64,000 nt of DNA from Acidimicrobiaceae bacterium (GTDB taxonomy: Bacteria; Actinomycetota; Acidimicrobiia; Acidimicrobiales; RAAP-2), in NCBI GenBank assembly GCA_003167415.1, contig PMTF01000026.1:86404-150403 (forward strand), written 5' to 3'. The notes under the pieces were generated by a model. It did not search any database, was not told the DNA's origin, and saw nothing but the letters and a program-made list of their open reading frames with translations. Shown in pieces: positions 17,784-25,965 of this stretch. The position numbers were made by a program, and so were the translations under genes. Numbering within the stretch: the first letter of the stretch is position 1; every line of letters starts with the position of its first letter.

Positions 17784-18728
17784 CTACACGGACTTAACGA
17801 GCGTCCCGACAGTGACGTGCGGCCAGCTCAGTCCGTTGAAGTTGAGAAGCACGGTCTGCGAGTATTGAAGCTGCAGAAAAGAGGCGCCGCTGGGATTTTT
17901 CACCCTCTCGAGCCAAAACGTCGCCGTCACGTTTGCGACATCAGCATTTGGGGCAAGAAACGGGATATTGCCGATTCCCCCAAGGGCGGCCTGCCCTCCA
18001 GTCGTCACGCCGTTGACGCTCACCTGAATCTGAACGGCTTCGACAATCTCGAAGCCCTGACCGGCGACCTCGGTATTCGCATCGTTTAGGAGAACGTTTG
18101 GATTGTCGACGAGCTCCTGTGTGACTCCCTCCGGAAGCGGCGCGGATCGAAACTCCGACGCCACCGAAATATTTGACTCGGGAAAGCCATTCAACGCGCC
18201 ACTCGCAATGGAAAACGGGGTGGTGCTCGCCGGCGGAATCACGGGGGGTAATTGATTTGTGGACATCCCTTGCGCGAGGATTGTCGTTCCGTGGGGAATT
18301 GATGCTGCACGAACCAACGAAGGGACATTCAATGATTCAGTCGTTCCTGGAACGCTCAGCCAAAATCCGGGCTCAACATGAAGTCCGCCTCCCCCACCTG
18401 GGGGTGGGAAATTTGCGTCGTGGATCTGTTGCAGATATCGGATCGCATAAATTGCAATGTCAGGTTCACCAAGACCCCGATTGGGTACGGGCCCACCAAT
18501 CGATGCAAAATCTATTGTTTCTGAGGTCAAATTGAGTTGAAGAAAGTGATCGCTGGTTTGAAAATGTGGTCTCCAAATGAGATTGAAACCTCGACCCGTC
18601 CACGTCCCGGGAAAGTTTCCGATACCTTCGTGAACACCGAGGAGTGGGGTTGAATCAGCGCCCCCCACACGCAAGCCGTCGGGAATTCGGTTGAGGTCTA
18701 GATTGTTAAACGATGTGGCGTCTGACAT
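17784..18728 (-). CDS. Heme-binding-protein-like beta-barrel family member
   Basis: 314 residues; the second ATG is preferred because AAGGGA then lies about 4 nt upstream. The sequence from LGVHEGIGNFPGTWTGRGFN through the PVPNRGLGEPDIAIYAIRYL stretch to LHVEPGFWLSVPGTT and AASIPHGTTILAQG matches a conserved family found in bacteria and fungi that is often annotated as heme-binding or nitrobindin-like because of its lipocalin-like barrel. No signal peptide. Ligand and role are unknown. Confidence 0.55.
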   Translation of the reverse strand: MSDATSFNNLDLNRIPDGLRVGGADSTPLLGVHEGIGNFPGTWTGRGFNLIWRPHFQTSDHFLQLNLTSETIDFASIGGPVPNRGLGEPDIAIYAIRYLQQIHDANFPPPGGGGGLHVEPGFWLSVPGTTESLNVPSLVRAASIPHGTTILAQGMSTNQLPPVIPPASTTPFSIASGALNGFPESNISVASEFRSAPLPEGVTQELVDNPNVLLNDANTEVAGQGFEIVEAVQIQVSVNGVTTGGQAALGGIGNIPFLAPNADVANVTATFWLERVKNPSGASFLQLQYSQTVLLNFNGLSWPHVTVGTLVKSV

Positions 18729-18798
18729 CATTCCCTTTCAGATTGCGTCGACAATCGATGTAACTGCATAATCGGCTTTATTGAAGCGCTTTCACAAT

Positions 18799-19359
18799 TC
18801 AATGGAAGATGAAGAGTCCGATGAGAATCACAATAGAGAAGAGAAATGAAAGTATTCCCCACTTAAATCGTTTCTGAAGCAATTCCAAGTTCGTCGCATT
18901 CTTCTCGTTGTCCTTGATCGTCTCCTTCGCGGCGAACAAAAAGAAGCGATCTTCATCAAGCTGGCATACAGAATCATCGTGTATTTCGAGTAGCCAGGAT
19001 GGATCTTGACAGAACCGCCAACGTAACTGGGGTAGCAAAATGGTCACGAACATGAAGCAGCCAACAACGTACAAGAGGCCGGCCGAAGACAGCCACCATC
19101 GAAACAATGGCCCATGCCGATTAATCGCAATAAAGATTGATACCGCAATAGATATTGCGCTCATGAAATTAATTGACCGCGACCTTAAGTCATCCAAAGT
19201 TGCCTCTTGTTGTTTCGCTTCGATCACCGCAGCCTCGTACGCCAATTTGAGGTTGATTGTGGTCGGCGCAATTGAAACGAGTATTCCGGCATTGTTGTCT
19301 CGGCCTTCGGTCAAGCCATTTACCAGCCATCGCAAGATCTTCATGATCACTTTGCGCAT
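18799..19359 (-). CDS. Small membrane protein with three spans
   Basis: About 186 residues. After a soluble N-terminus with a helix (LKLAYEAAVIEAKQQEATLD, then DLRSRSINF) come membrane segments near MSAISIAVSIFIAI, WWLSSAGLLYVVGCFMFVTI and, at the C-terminus, GILSFLFSIVILIGLFIF. The pattern of a helix with paired acidic/basic residues just before closely spaced spans recalls small membrane effectors of nucleotide-signalling defence systems (SLATT or Pycsar-TM types), but no partner cyclase is next to it. The start is uncertain (TTG 19368 or ATG 19359). Confidence 0.5.
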   Translation of the reverse strand: MRKVIMKILRWLVNGLTEGRDNNAGILVSIAPTTINLKLAYEAAVIEAKQQEATLDDLRSRSINFMSAISIAVSIFIAINRHGPLFRWWLSSAGLLYVVGCFMFVTILLPQLRWRFCQDPSWLLEIHDDSVCQLDEDRFFLFAAKETIKDNEKNATNLELLQKRFKWGILSFLFSIVILIGLFIFH

Positions 19360-19539
19360 AACCCCCAATGAGAATGGCCAACTGAACTTGCAACTTGTGC
19401 ACAGTCAGAGGAGTAGTCCCTGTTCTCAGTCTGTTTCCAGTCTTCGTTATTCCTTTCATTAAACAGACTTGAATTTAAATGAGTGTGTGAAAATGCTGAA
19501 GGTTGTCCTTACCTCCAACTGGTCCACCAGGTGCATGAG

Positions 19540-19615
19540 TGAATCGCGACGGGTTTGCTGAAGACTATGACCTGCGCTGGGTTTTGTTGCTTTCCAACTT
19601 TCCCGTCGCGATTCA
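19540..19615. repeat. 14-bp perfect inverted repeat
   Basis: TGAATCGCGACGGG (19540-19553) and its exact complement CCCGTCGCGATTCA (19602-19615), separated by 48 nt. It lies 56 bp from the tRNA-Glu 3' fragment, so it may be a recombinase/excisionase arm site or the end of a small mobile sequence. No gene is recognised between 19,360 and 20,040. Confidence 0.6.
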
Positions 19616-19670
19616 GCCCGCCTAGGTCGATTGGATTGGTCACTTCTTCTAACCAGGGTGAGTTCTGCAG

Positions 19671-19714
19671 TGGGCGCTGCAGGACTCGAACCTGCGACTT
19701 CAGCCGTGTGAAAG
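19671..19714 (-). other. 3' half of tRNA-Glu(TTC), likely attachment-site scar (copy 1)
   Basis: On the minus strand, 44 bp from the anticodon loop CTTTCAC to the acceptor AGCGCCCA, with an intact T-arm (GCAGG-TTCGAGT-CCTGC). The 5' half of the tRNA is missing and unrelated sequence precedes it. Integrases commonly use the anticodon-to-3'-end part of tRNA genes as the att core. A second copy with one mismatch lies at 22165-22208. Confidence 0.75.
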
Positions 19715-20040
19715 TGTTCACTCACTTTTAACCAGACAACGTGACGCAACACCATATAACTTGATCAGGAATAATGACGGCACGCGACGCGATTCGTGGA
19801 GCATTTTGTGGTGCAAGATGACGCTACCTTTAAACGGCTGAGGTGGTCGCTCAACTGTATGAGGATCTGTGAAGCGCCGAAGAGCGATCCAAGTATTGGT
19901 GACCCGCAAGCATGAATTGAGCTCAGAATTCCGGAGGATTTGTCAACTAAACGTGCAGCAGTCCCTGGTCGAGATTGGGCTTCAATTGTCAAGACAGCGC
20001 GTCTACGAGGACCACGATTGTCAAATCCACAGTCGACGGC

Positions 20041-20598
20041 TTACGCGACGGGCTGTGTAAAGATGCCTTGTATCAAGTTGGGGTGAGACGCCGACGAGCA
20101 AACACCGTGAATAACGTAAGGAAAGTAACGCGTCGAATCCCCCCGGACGCCCGAAGAAATGACGAGGCCGTCCGTAGCAACCGGCTGACATCCATTGACC
20201 CTGGCGGTTTTACGCACGACACTGAGAACAGAGAGAGATGTCTGATGGTGCTTCAATAACACTGGAGAAACAGGTGGTAGATTATAGACGACGTCGTGGC
20301 CCACTGGGATGTGCATAGTTCCGATCACGGCAACAACTCGTGGAATCTCACGATACAACTCGCATGATTTCCCATTATTCGCGAACGTGATGTTCACGTC
20401 GAGGTTCTTTGTGTGCGCATTGACGTAACTGGGGGCGATGGAGATCCTGAGTTGCGAGGTTCGACATTGGGATTGCGTAGCAGCCCCGGCCGGCGAATCA
20501 GCGAACGGCAGTTCGTGGTCGAGAGTAAGCGTCGCGCTCGCAAGCAATATGCCCACTATTGAAACATTGCGCAATGCGCGTAGCCGCCGCTTTCTCAT
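20041..20598 (-). CDS. Secreted DUF4232-like protein
   Basis: 185 residues. An N-terminal signal peptide (RNVSIVGILLASATLTL) precedes a domain with four Cys residues: SQCRTSQLRISIAP, the NGKSCELYREIPRVVAV stretch, NGCQPVATDG and GVCSSAS. The order of Cys, a beta strand, then SCxLxxxP is characteristic of DUF4232-type extracellular beta-sandwich proteins of actinobacteria. Function unknown. It lies with the G1-peptidase-like gene between the two tRNA-Glu fragments, that is, inside the putative old insertion. Confidence 0.6.
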   Translation of the reverse strand: MRKRRLRALRNVSIVGILLASATLTLDHELPFADSPAGAATQSQCRTSQLRISIAPSYVNAHTKNLDVNITFANNGKSCELYREIPRVVAVIGTMHIPVGHDVVYNLPPVSPVLLKHHQTSLSVLSVVRKTARVNGCQPVATDGLVISSGVRGDSTRYFPYVIHGVCSSASHPNLIQGIFTQPVA

Positions 20599-20759
20599 CT
20601 CTACCTCGCCTTGAACTTAGTGCGCGGAAGGCGCTAAGACCTGTCGCACTGCTTTTAGGAATGACAGAGCCCATTCCCATCAATCACATGTAGGTAATCC
20701 GACTTCGACGATGAATCGTCGATCCGAGTGGGGCCGTTCGTGTGGCACTTTGAAAGCCC

Positions 20760-21914
20760 CTAACATCCACTGTCGTTTGTGACGTTCCATGACGTATTGT
20801 CGGTCGTGCTCAAAGTGCTCGGAGTTGCGTAGAGACCGATGTACTTGTTTTGCGCATAACTCGAAAGGGGCTGCCAGTCGCCGTGAGGGAACTGTGTCTC
20901 CACGTAAATCCAGTTAACCCGGGATGCATCGGCATGCTGACCACCGGATTGTTCGTCAATGGCTTCAGCCGAAGTACCGTCATAGAATGTCGGCACACTA
21001 TAAGAAAACGTTGCAGAATTGCCATTTGTAACGTCCTCGAGAAACCAGGTTGCGGTGTAATTTGCAGGATCGTAGGTGGTGACAGACCACATTTCATGGC
21101 CCGGAACAATCGTCCACGATTTGTGGTCCTTGGCAATTAAATCGGTCACTCCGATTCCCGTATAGTTGGCAAAGTCAAAGTATTGAAAAAAGCCTTCCCA
21201 ATCTGACGAAGGTGGGTGATACGAGCCAGCATCGTTAAAAACGATGCCAGATTGAATTATTAAGAATGATCCTTGTTCTCCTCCAATACCAGTCCACAAC
21301 CCCAATCGTGGATAATTGCACGCCGAAGTGTCTGTCACTGTCGGCACATTAAATTCACCCTCTGAACCGAGAAACTCATTGACCGAACTGTCATTGACAA
21401 ACCCGGCCCATGGCTGATTACTGATAACCGAAAGTGGATTTGGAGTAATATTATTTGTCTGGCTTGTGGTCGCGTTGGGCGGCGCCATCAACGGAGTGCT
21501 TGAGAATGATAAATCTGGGACTGGGGCGGAACGCCAATGACTCATAGCGTTGTTCCAGACCGTCAACGCGCCGCCGCCGGCCGGCTTTGCTGGAAAACCG
21601 TAGAGTTGAAGCGCCGAAGCTGAAGCCGCAATCGGATTGAATCCCGATGGGGGAATCTCGTATTGGATTGAGGTACCATTTTCAAGAGTCACCGTTGTCC
21701 CTTGGCCACCGCCCGCAAGCGGTACCGAAGTGGTGTTGGTAACCGCTACTGAATCGTGCGCGCGCGAGTCACTCTTGAGAGCCGAGACCGAACGTATCCC
21801 GTTAGCCGCGTAAACTTTTCCGGCGCTAATGATTGCTCCTCCACTTGCTGCGAGCAAAAAGGCAACAGCCAACCTGGCGTTCTTTCTACTAGTCAGTCTG
21901 CCAGTACTAGACAT
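20760..21914 (-). CDS. Secreted G1 (eqolisin)-like glutamic endopeptidase
   Basis: 384 residues from the ATG at 21914 (GGAGA upstream). After a signal peptide (LAVAFLLAASGGAIISA) and a long linker, the region NQPWAGFVN onward resembles family G1 peptidases, which are acid-active proteases in acidophiles. Candidate catalytic Gln is in SFLIIQSGIVF and catalytic Glu in ATWFLEDVTNG, in the order expected for the family. Trp-rich strands (WEGFFQYFDF, MWSVTTYDP) fit its beta-sandwich. The identity is by motif only. Confidence 0.6.
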   Translation of the reverse strand: MSSTGRLTSRKNARLAVAFLLAASGGAIISAGKVYAANGIRSVSALKSDSRAHDSVAVTNTTSVPLAGGGQGTTVTLENGTSIQYEIPPSGFNPIAASASALQLYGFPAKPAGGGALTVWNNAMSHWRSAPVPDLSFSSTPLMAPPNATTSQTNNITPNPLSVISNQPWAGFVNDSSVNEFLGSEGEFNVPTVTDTSACNYPRLGLWTGIGGEQGSFLIIQSGIVFNDAGSYHPPSSDWEGFFQYFDFANYTGIGVTDLIAKDHKSWTIVPGHEMWSVTTYDPANYTATWFLEDVTNGNSATFSYSVPTFYDGTSAEAIDEQSGGQHADASRVNWIYVETQFPHGDWQPLSSYAQNKYIGLYATPSTLSTTDNTSWNVTNDSGC

Positions 21915-21976
21915 CACGTCTCCAGGTATTCACTAGTTAAGACGACAACAGCACACATCTTGAGCACACCACTATT

Positions 21977-21997
21977 GTTTCCGGGTTAGTCGGAAAC
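21977..21997. promoter_or_regulatory. Conserved stem-loop upstream of secreted-peptidase gene (copy 2)
   Basis: The same GTTTCCG-GGTTAGT-CGGAAAC hairpin as at 12929-12949, 63 bp upstream of the peptidase start codon. The flanking ~40 bp on each side also match copy 1, including GGTCAATATCGA. Confidence 0.5.
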
Positions 21998-22164
21998 TTT
22001 CGTCTTGGCGTAACAGGTCAATATCGAGGATAAGTTCGTCCGAGACACGGAGTCGGATGTGACCACTGATCCGAGGAGCCTCAGCTGCCGGCAATCGTCA
22101 CGGTTCAAGATCCACTTCAAAGGCGTTACACGTGATCGTCAGTCTCCGATGGGCGCTCCAAAGA

Positions 22165-22208
22165 TGGGCGCTGCAGGACTCGAACATGCGACTTCAGCCG
22201 TGTGAAAG
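22165..22208 (-). other. 3' half of tRNA-Glu(TTC), likely attachment-site scar (copy 2)
   Basis: 44 bp, 43 identical to copy 1 at 19671-19714 (the mismatch breaks one T-stem pair). The sequence 5' of it on the minus strand is also similar to the corresponding sequence of copy 1 for a further ~150 bp, for example GGAGCATTTTGTGG. Together the two bracket about 2.5 kb. Confidence 0.75.
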
Positions 22209-22962
22209 TGTTAGGAACCTTTTCACCAGACAACGCGACACGATGATATAGCACTTGACGAGGAATAATCACAGCACATGACGACGTGAGACAACTGCAC
22301 GCGACGCGATTTCTGGAGCATTTTGTGGGGCAAGATGAACGCAGTCCGGAAACCGCTGAGGAGGTAATTCTTCTACACGAGGGCCTGAGGGTCTCGCTGT
22401 CAGTCCTTCGGAGTTTGCAGATACGACGTCGAATCTCAATCTCAGATCACGCCAAGGTGGTGTGAGATTTCCAAGCTCGGAAGTCTCCGGAAAAGCCAGG
22501 CCGATTCAATCGGCCCTTCGCCGCGGGGTCAGAAAGGCGCCGTGCCCACTGTCACCCACTCGTTTAGCTTCGAATCCCTGGCGGATTAGTCAAGTTCAGA
22601 TTTGATTGCGTTGAATCTGCGCACGTCGTACAGTCATGCTCATGGGGAGCAGCGATGGTCGCGCGATCGAGTTCAATGACCACGTCGTCGACTTGCCTTG
22701 CGCGCAGGGACATCACCATTCGGAACATGAACGGCCCGACGGAACGTTTGCCGGATCTATGAGCGCGTTCACAGTGGTGAACGCGTGCTCCACGATTTCG
22801 ACGCCGCTGAGGCAAAGAAACGGAGTTCCACTCTCGAAGGGCGAGACCGTGGCGAGGAGTCCGGAGGCGGACGGCATTTTGATTTGAACGTCGCGATCGC
22901 TCCTCCAAGGATCATCGTCGATTACGTTCCATCCATTAAGTGAAGAAGCGAGATCGTCAACT
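22209..22962. other. Long region without a convincing gene
   Basis: The first ~180 bp repeat the sequence beside the other tRNA-Glu fragment. An 83-residue plus-strand frame at 22636-22887 could be a small gene (it includes SAFTVVNACSTISTPL), but has no clear start signal or family. The base composition rises in GC from about 22.5 kb, at the edge of the following module. Confidence 0.4.
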
Positions 22963-23382
22963 ATGAGTGCTAAACCAGAATACGCGGAGATTAAGGGCGA
23001 CCCCGATTGGATGGCAGGTGTCGCGAAACTCTCGTGGAGCAGGAGCGATTACGGAGGCGTAATTCTGAGTGGCGACTGCCCTACCTGTCAACACCTCAAC
23101 GGCATCAACGTCTTCGTTCCGACGACTTGGGCTACCGGCGACGACGGCCAGAGCGCGCCGAGTACTCTGAGTACGCCCGCAACGTTGAAGACGCTCGAAC
23201 TCGACGACGAGCGCGCGACCGTAAGTGACTCGAACCCCGCCATGTCGAAGCGATCGAACTCGGCACCGCCGCTTGAAGTCGTTCTCTGTCAATGCAACGA
23301 GGTTCACGAAAACACGCCGAAAGGCAAAACCGGGTGCGGTCGCTGGGGCTACGTCGTGGTGAAGGAAGGGTCTAGGTCATGA
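22963..23382 (+). CDS. Putative zinc-ribbon protein
   Basis: 139 residues. It has SGDCPTCQHLNG near residues 36-47 and VVLCQCNEVH plus TGCGRWGYVVV toward the C-terminus, which together give two CxxC/CxC knuckles and suggest a structural zinc site. The start of the next gene overlaps its stop as ATGA. It opens a plus-strand module that continues to the hydrolase at 24.3 kb. Function unknown. Confidence 0.55.
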   Translation: MSAKPEYAEIKGDPDWMAGVAKLSWSRSDYGGVILSGDCPTCQHLNGINVFVPTTWATGDDGQSAPSTLSTPATLKTLELDDERATVSDSNPAMSKRSNSAPPLEVVLCQCNEVHENTPKGKTGCGRWGYVVVKEGSRS

Positions 23383-23990
23383 TCGGCGAACAACAGGAGG
23401 CCCTCTACTGGGAAGGGAAGGCCGTCGACGTCCACCACGATGTTCTCGAGACGGTTCGTAGCGCCGCCACGAAATGGCAGGCCGGTATCGCCACGTTCCT
23501 CGGCGCGTACGCGACGGTCGGTTTCGTGGTCGGGCCGACCACGCTTGAGACACTGCCGGTGACCGGCGCCCTCCGCGACGTTATCTTGAGCTCGATGTGC
23601 CTGGCGGGTCTCGTCGCGATCGTCGCGGTGTGGTCGACCAACCAGGCGAGTTCCGGCGTTCCGAAGGTGATAACCAACCGAATACTCACCGGCGCGGAGC
23701 TGGCGACGAACACTCTCAACACCGCCGTGCGGGCTCAGCGATACCTCACTCGGGCAATCTTGTTTGCGGGCGTTGCTGGCTTACTCGTCGTGGCGTCGTC
23801 GATGTCGGTGCTCGCCGCTGGCGTTCTCGCGCCAACCCCCGTGCCGAAGGCCATCCTTGTCCTTCCCGCCGGCACCTACTGCGGGACGATGACTACTCAA
23901 GATGGGAGGGTGTTCATCAGCCAAGCGAACGGCACGCTGGTTCCCGCGAGTGGCGGGACGCTGACCGTAGTGAGTTCCTGTGGAAATTGA
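23379..23990 (+). CDS. Membrane protein, unknown
   Basis: 203 residues with about three to four membrane segments (IATFLGAYATVGFVVG; VILSSMCLAGLVAIVAVWS; AILFAGVAGLLVVASSMSVL and the adjoining AAGVLA) between soluble helices, and a short C-terminal extracytoplasmic beta-rich tail with two Cys residues (GTYCGTM, SSCGN). It is translationally coupled to the zinc-ribbon gene. Two-helix-pair architecture of this type is seen in effectors of conflict systems, but no specific family is recognised. Confidence 0.6.
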   Translation: MIGEQQEALYWEGKAVDVHHDVLETVRSAATKWQAGIATFLGAYATVGFVVGPTTLETLPVTGALRDVILSSMCLAGLVAIVAVWSTNQASSGVPKVITNRILTGAELATNTLNTAVRAQRYLTRAILFAGVAGLLVVASSMSVLAAGVLAPTPVPKAILVLPAGTYCGTMTTQDGRVFISQANGTLVPASGGTLTVVSSCGN

Positions 23991-24126
23991 CGGCTTCAGT
24001 GGTCGGATTAGTCGACGCAAAGGCTGCCTTGGCGTGAGGGTCAAAGTGGAGCGATCGCGACTTGGAACGCTTGTCGACGGACATCGTGCGCGACACGTCG
24101 CGGCGTCAGCGACGGACAGGTGACGA

Positions 24127-24252
24127 GTGGCCTGGCACGTTGAAGTCCGCAGCGGCGGTGACGTTCTACTCCCCCAGGGGTTCGCCGTCACTAACGACGC
24201 CGCGATTGGAGGGCTCGAGTTGCTTGATGCACTTGCGGAACTCAACCCGTGA
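24127..24252 (+). CDS. Short ORF in frame with the hydrolase (41 aa)
   Basis: GTG at 24127 to TGA at 24250-24252. It encodes an amphipathic peptide with SGGDVLLPQGFAVTNDAA. It is in the same reading frame as the hydrolase that follows, and the codons after the TGA stay open up to the hydrolase start. It could be a separate small protein or the interrupted N-terminus of the hydrolase. Confidence 0.35.
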   Translation: MAWHVEVRSGGDVLLPQGFAVTNDAAIGGLELLDALAELNP

Positions 24253-24294
24253 GACGAAAATCGAGATCGTCTCCTTGGAAGCGAGTTCGAGATC

Positions 24295-25635
24295 GTGGTG
24301 CCCCAGCGCGACCCGTTACCGATGTGGGCGCCACAAACCATTGAGATGTTCCAATCGGCGCTGGATCGTGAAGGCATAATTTCCGACAGCCAGGACCGAT
24401 TCAGTTGGCACTCTGATCTCGCCGCCATGCGTCGCGACGGCGTCAATCGCCACGACTACAGCGTCTGTCTCCAACTACCCGCGACGCTGCTCTTGGCGCT
24501 AGAACCCGACCACGAGTACTCCGTGCGATACGTTCCGTCCATCGACGACCACGCCTTCGTGACGACCGGCTCACCTGACATGACGTGGGACGAGACATTT
24601 GAATACGTCGTATACGGTGGCAACGGTCGTGACGGGCTGCGGATTCATTCTGGTGCCGTCCCCCTCAGCGGTGGGATTGCTGCCAACTTCCGACTTCCTC
24701 ATCCCGTCAGGTCCTCGGCCCGGCTGATCGGCACCGTCGTTGGTCACGTGACGCGATCGCGTAACCCGGATCAACCCGAACGAGATGATCCGGGTTACGT
24801 CGCGAATCGGAGACTCCTAGAACTCACGAACGCCGATCCGGGACTCCTGCAGACCTCGCGTACCGTCGAATCGCTCACCGATATGAACACCGTGGCCACT
24901 TCCGAGGTCGTCTCCGTGTTCGTCCACGGCACCGCTTCCTGCTCACTCCAACACCTTCCCGACATCGTGCCGGTGCTCGGCCGCGTTGTCCGCTACGAGC
25001 ACGACACTTATCATCCTCTCGACGAGAACTCGACCGAACTGTACGAGCTAATTCAGCAAAAACTTCCACATGCCAAGATTCAGCTTGTTGGGCATTCGAG
25101 GGGCGGCGTGGTAGCTCGAGGCGCCGTCGAAAAGCTGGGCTTTAGTGGACGGCATTGCGACGTCATTACGTTCGGGACTCCGCACGCTGGTTCCGAATTG
25201 GTCGCCGCTGGTAGTCGGCTGTTGGATCAACGAGTCCTCCCCGCCTTCATTCAATCAGCGAGTGGCGTCGCCACGAGATTACGTCCGCACGCCGAATCAT
25301 CTACGGACGTAGTCATTAAGGAGTTGTGTCACCACAGGTCGTTACCGATTGGTTGGCGAGAGATGGCACAGAACAGCGAGGCAATCAGAGCGATCCATCG
25401 GACGCCAAGGCCGAATCGCGTTGAGACGGTCGGATCCAGTTACCGACCAAACCTCGCGAATGCGTCGAGCTCACAGCATTTCCTGAACGGTTTCATCGAC
25501 GGTCCGAACGACGGTGTTATCTCATTCAAGTCGGCGCGTGCAAAGAGTACGCCGACGCTGGGCAACCTTCGATGCGTTCACAGCAATTACTTCCGGGAGA
25601 TCAACGTTCAGCAACATTTAGCGCATTCTTGGTAG
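24295..25635 (+). CDS. Alpha/beta hydrolase (lipase-like), conflict-system type
   Basis: 446 residues, GTG start uncertain. Residues ~205-440 are an alpha/beta hydrolase: oxyanion HGT (211-213), nucleophile elbow GHSRGG (Ser268), FGTPHAGS after it, a candidate Asp in DGPNDGVISF and a late His in CVHSNYF. The first ~200 residues look like a beta-rich domain. Hydrolases with a beta domain then GHSRGG/GTPHxGS occur in actinobacterial NTP-dependent conflict loci (DUF7379-type), and the preceding zinc-ribbon and membrane proteins would fit such a locus. The substrate (lipid or peptide ester) is unknown. Confidence 0.65.
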   Translation: MVPQRDPLPMWAPQTIEMFQSALDREGIISDSQDRFSWHSDLAAMRRDGVNRHDYSVCLQLPATLLLALEPDHEYSVRYVPSIDDHAFVTTGSPDMTWDETFEYVVYGGNGRDGLRIHSGAVPLSGGIAANFRLPHPVRSSARLIGTVVGHVTRSRNPDQPERDDPGYVANRRLLELTNADPGLLQTSRTVESLTDMNTVATSEVVSVFVHGTASCSLQHLPDIVPVLGRVVRYEHDTYHPLDENSTELYELIQQKLPHAKIQLVGHSRGGVVARGAVEKLGFSGRHCDVITFGTPHAGSELVAAGSRLLDQRVLPAFIQSASGVATRLRPHAESSTDVVIKELCHHRSLPIGWREMAQNSEAIRAIHRTPRPNRVETVGSSYRPNLANASSSQHFLNGFIDGPNDGVISFKSARAKSTPTLGNLRCVHSNYFREINVQQHLAHSW

Positions 25636-25965
25636 GGCGGCTTCGACCTTGTATTAATTGCGATGAAGTAATCCTCTTCGATACTGCAGTCGCAAAATCT
25701 GACAAGAGAGCGAATGTGGCTGCATCTTTAGAGAAACTGCCCACTAGATCTTGCAGTCAACTAAACGGACAGCAGCAACGTAGAGTCAGGCTGACTCGCC
25801 GTGACCAGGCAAGATTCTCTATCTTGGCGTCAGTCCCTAATGAATTGAATTCCATTGTTCACACGGTACACCTTGCATTTTCCTTCGATGTTTGCCATGT
25901 GATGAATGCCAGTCATTGTCACACCACCCCTCCTCAAACCAAACGAAGTGACCGAAGGAATTTGC
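25636..25965. other. Convergent intergenic region
   Basis: 330 bp between the hydrolase (plus) and the QueE gene (minus). I see no gene. GC content falls here at the switch between two modules of different composition. Confidence 0.5.

Noticed and set aside
19459..19755. 98-aa minus-strand ORF
   Set aside because: It runs through the tRNA-Glu fragment and an inverted repeat, and has no domain or ribosome-binding site.
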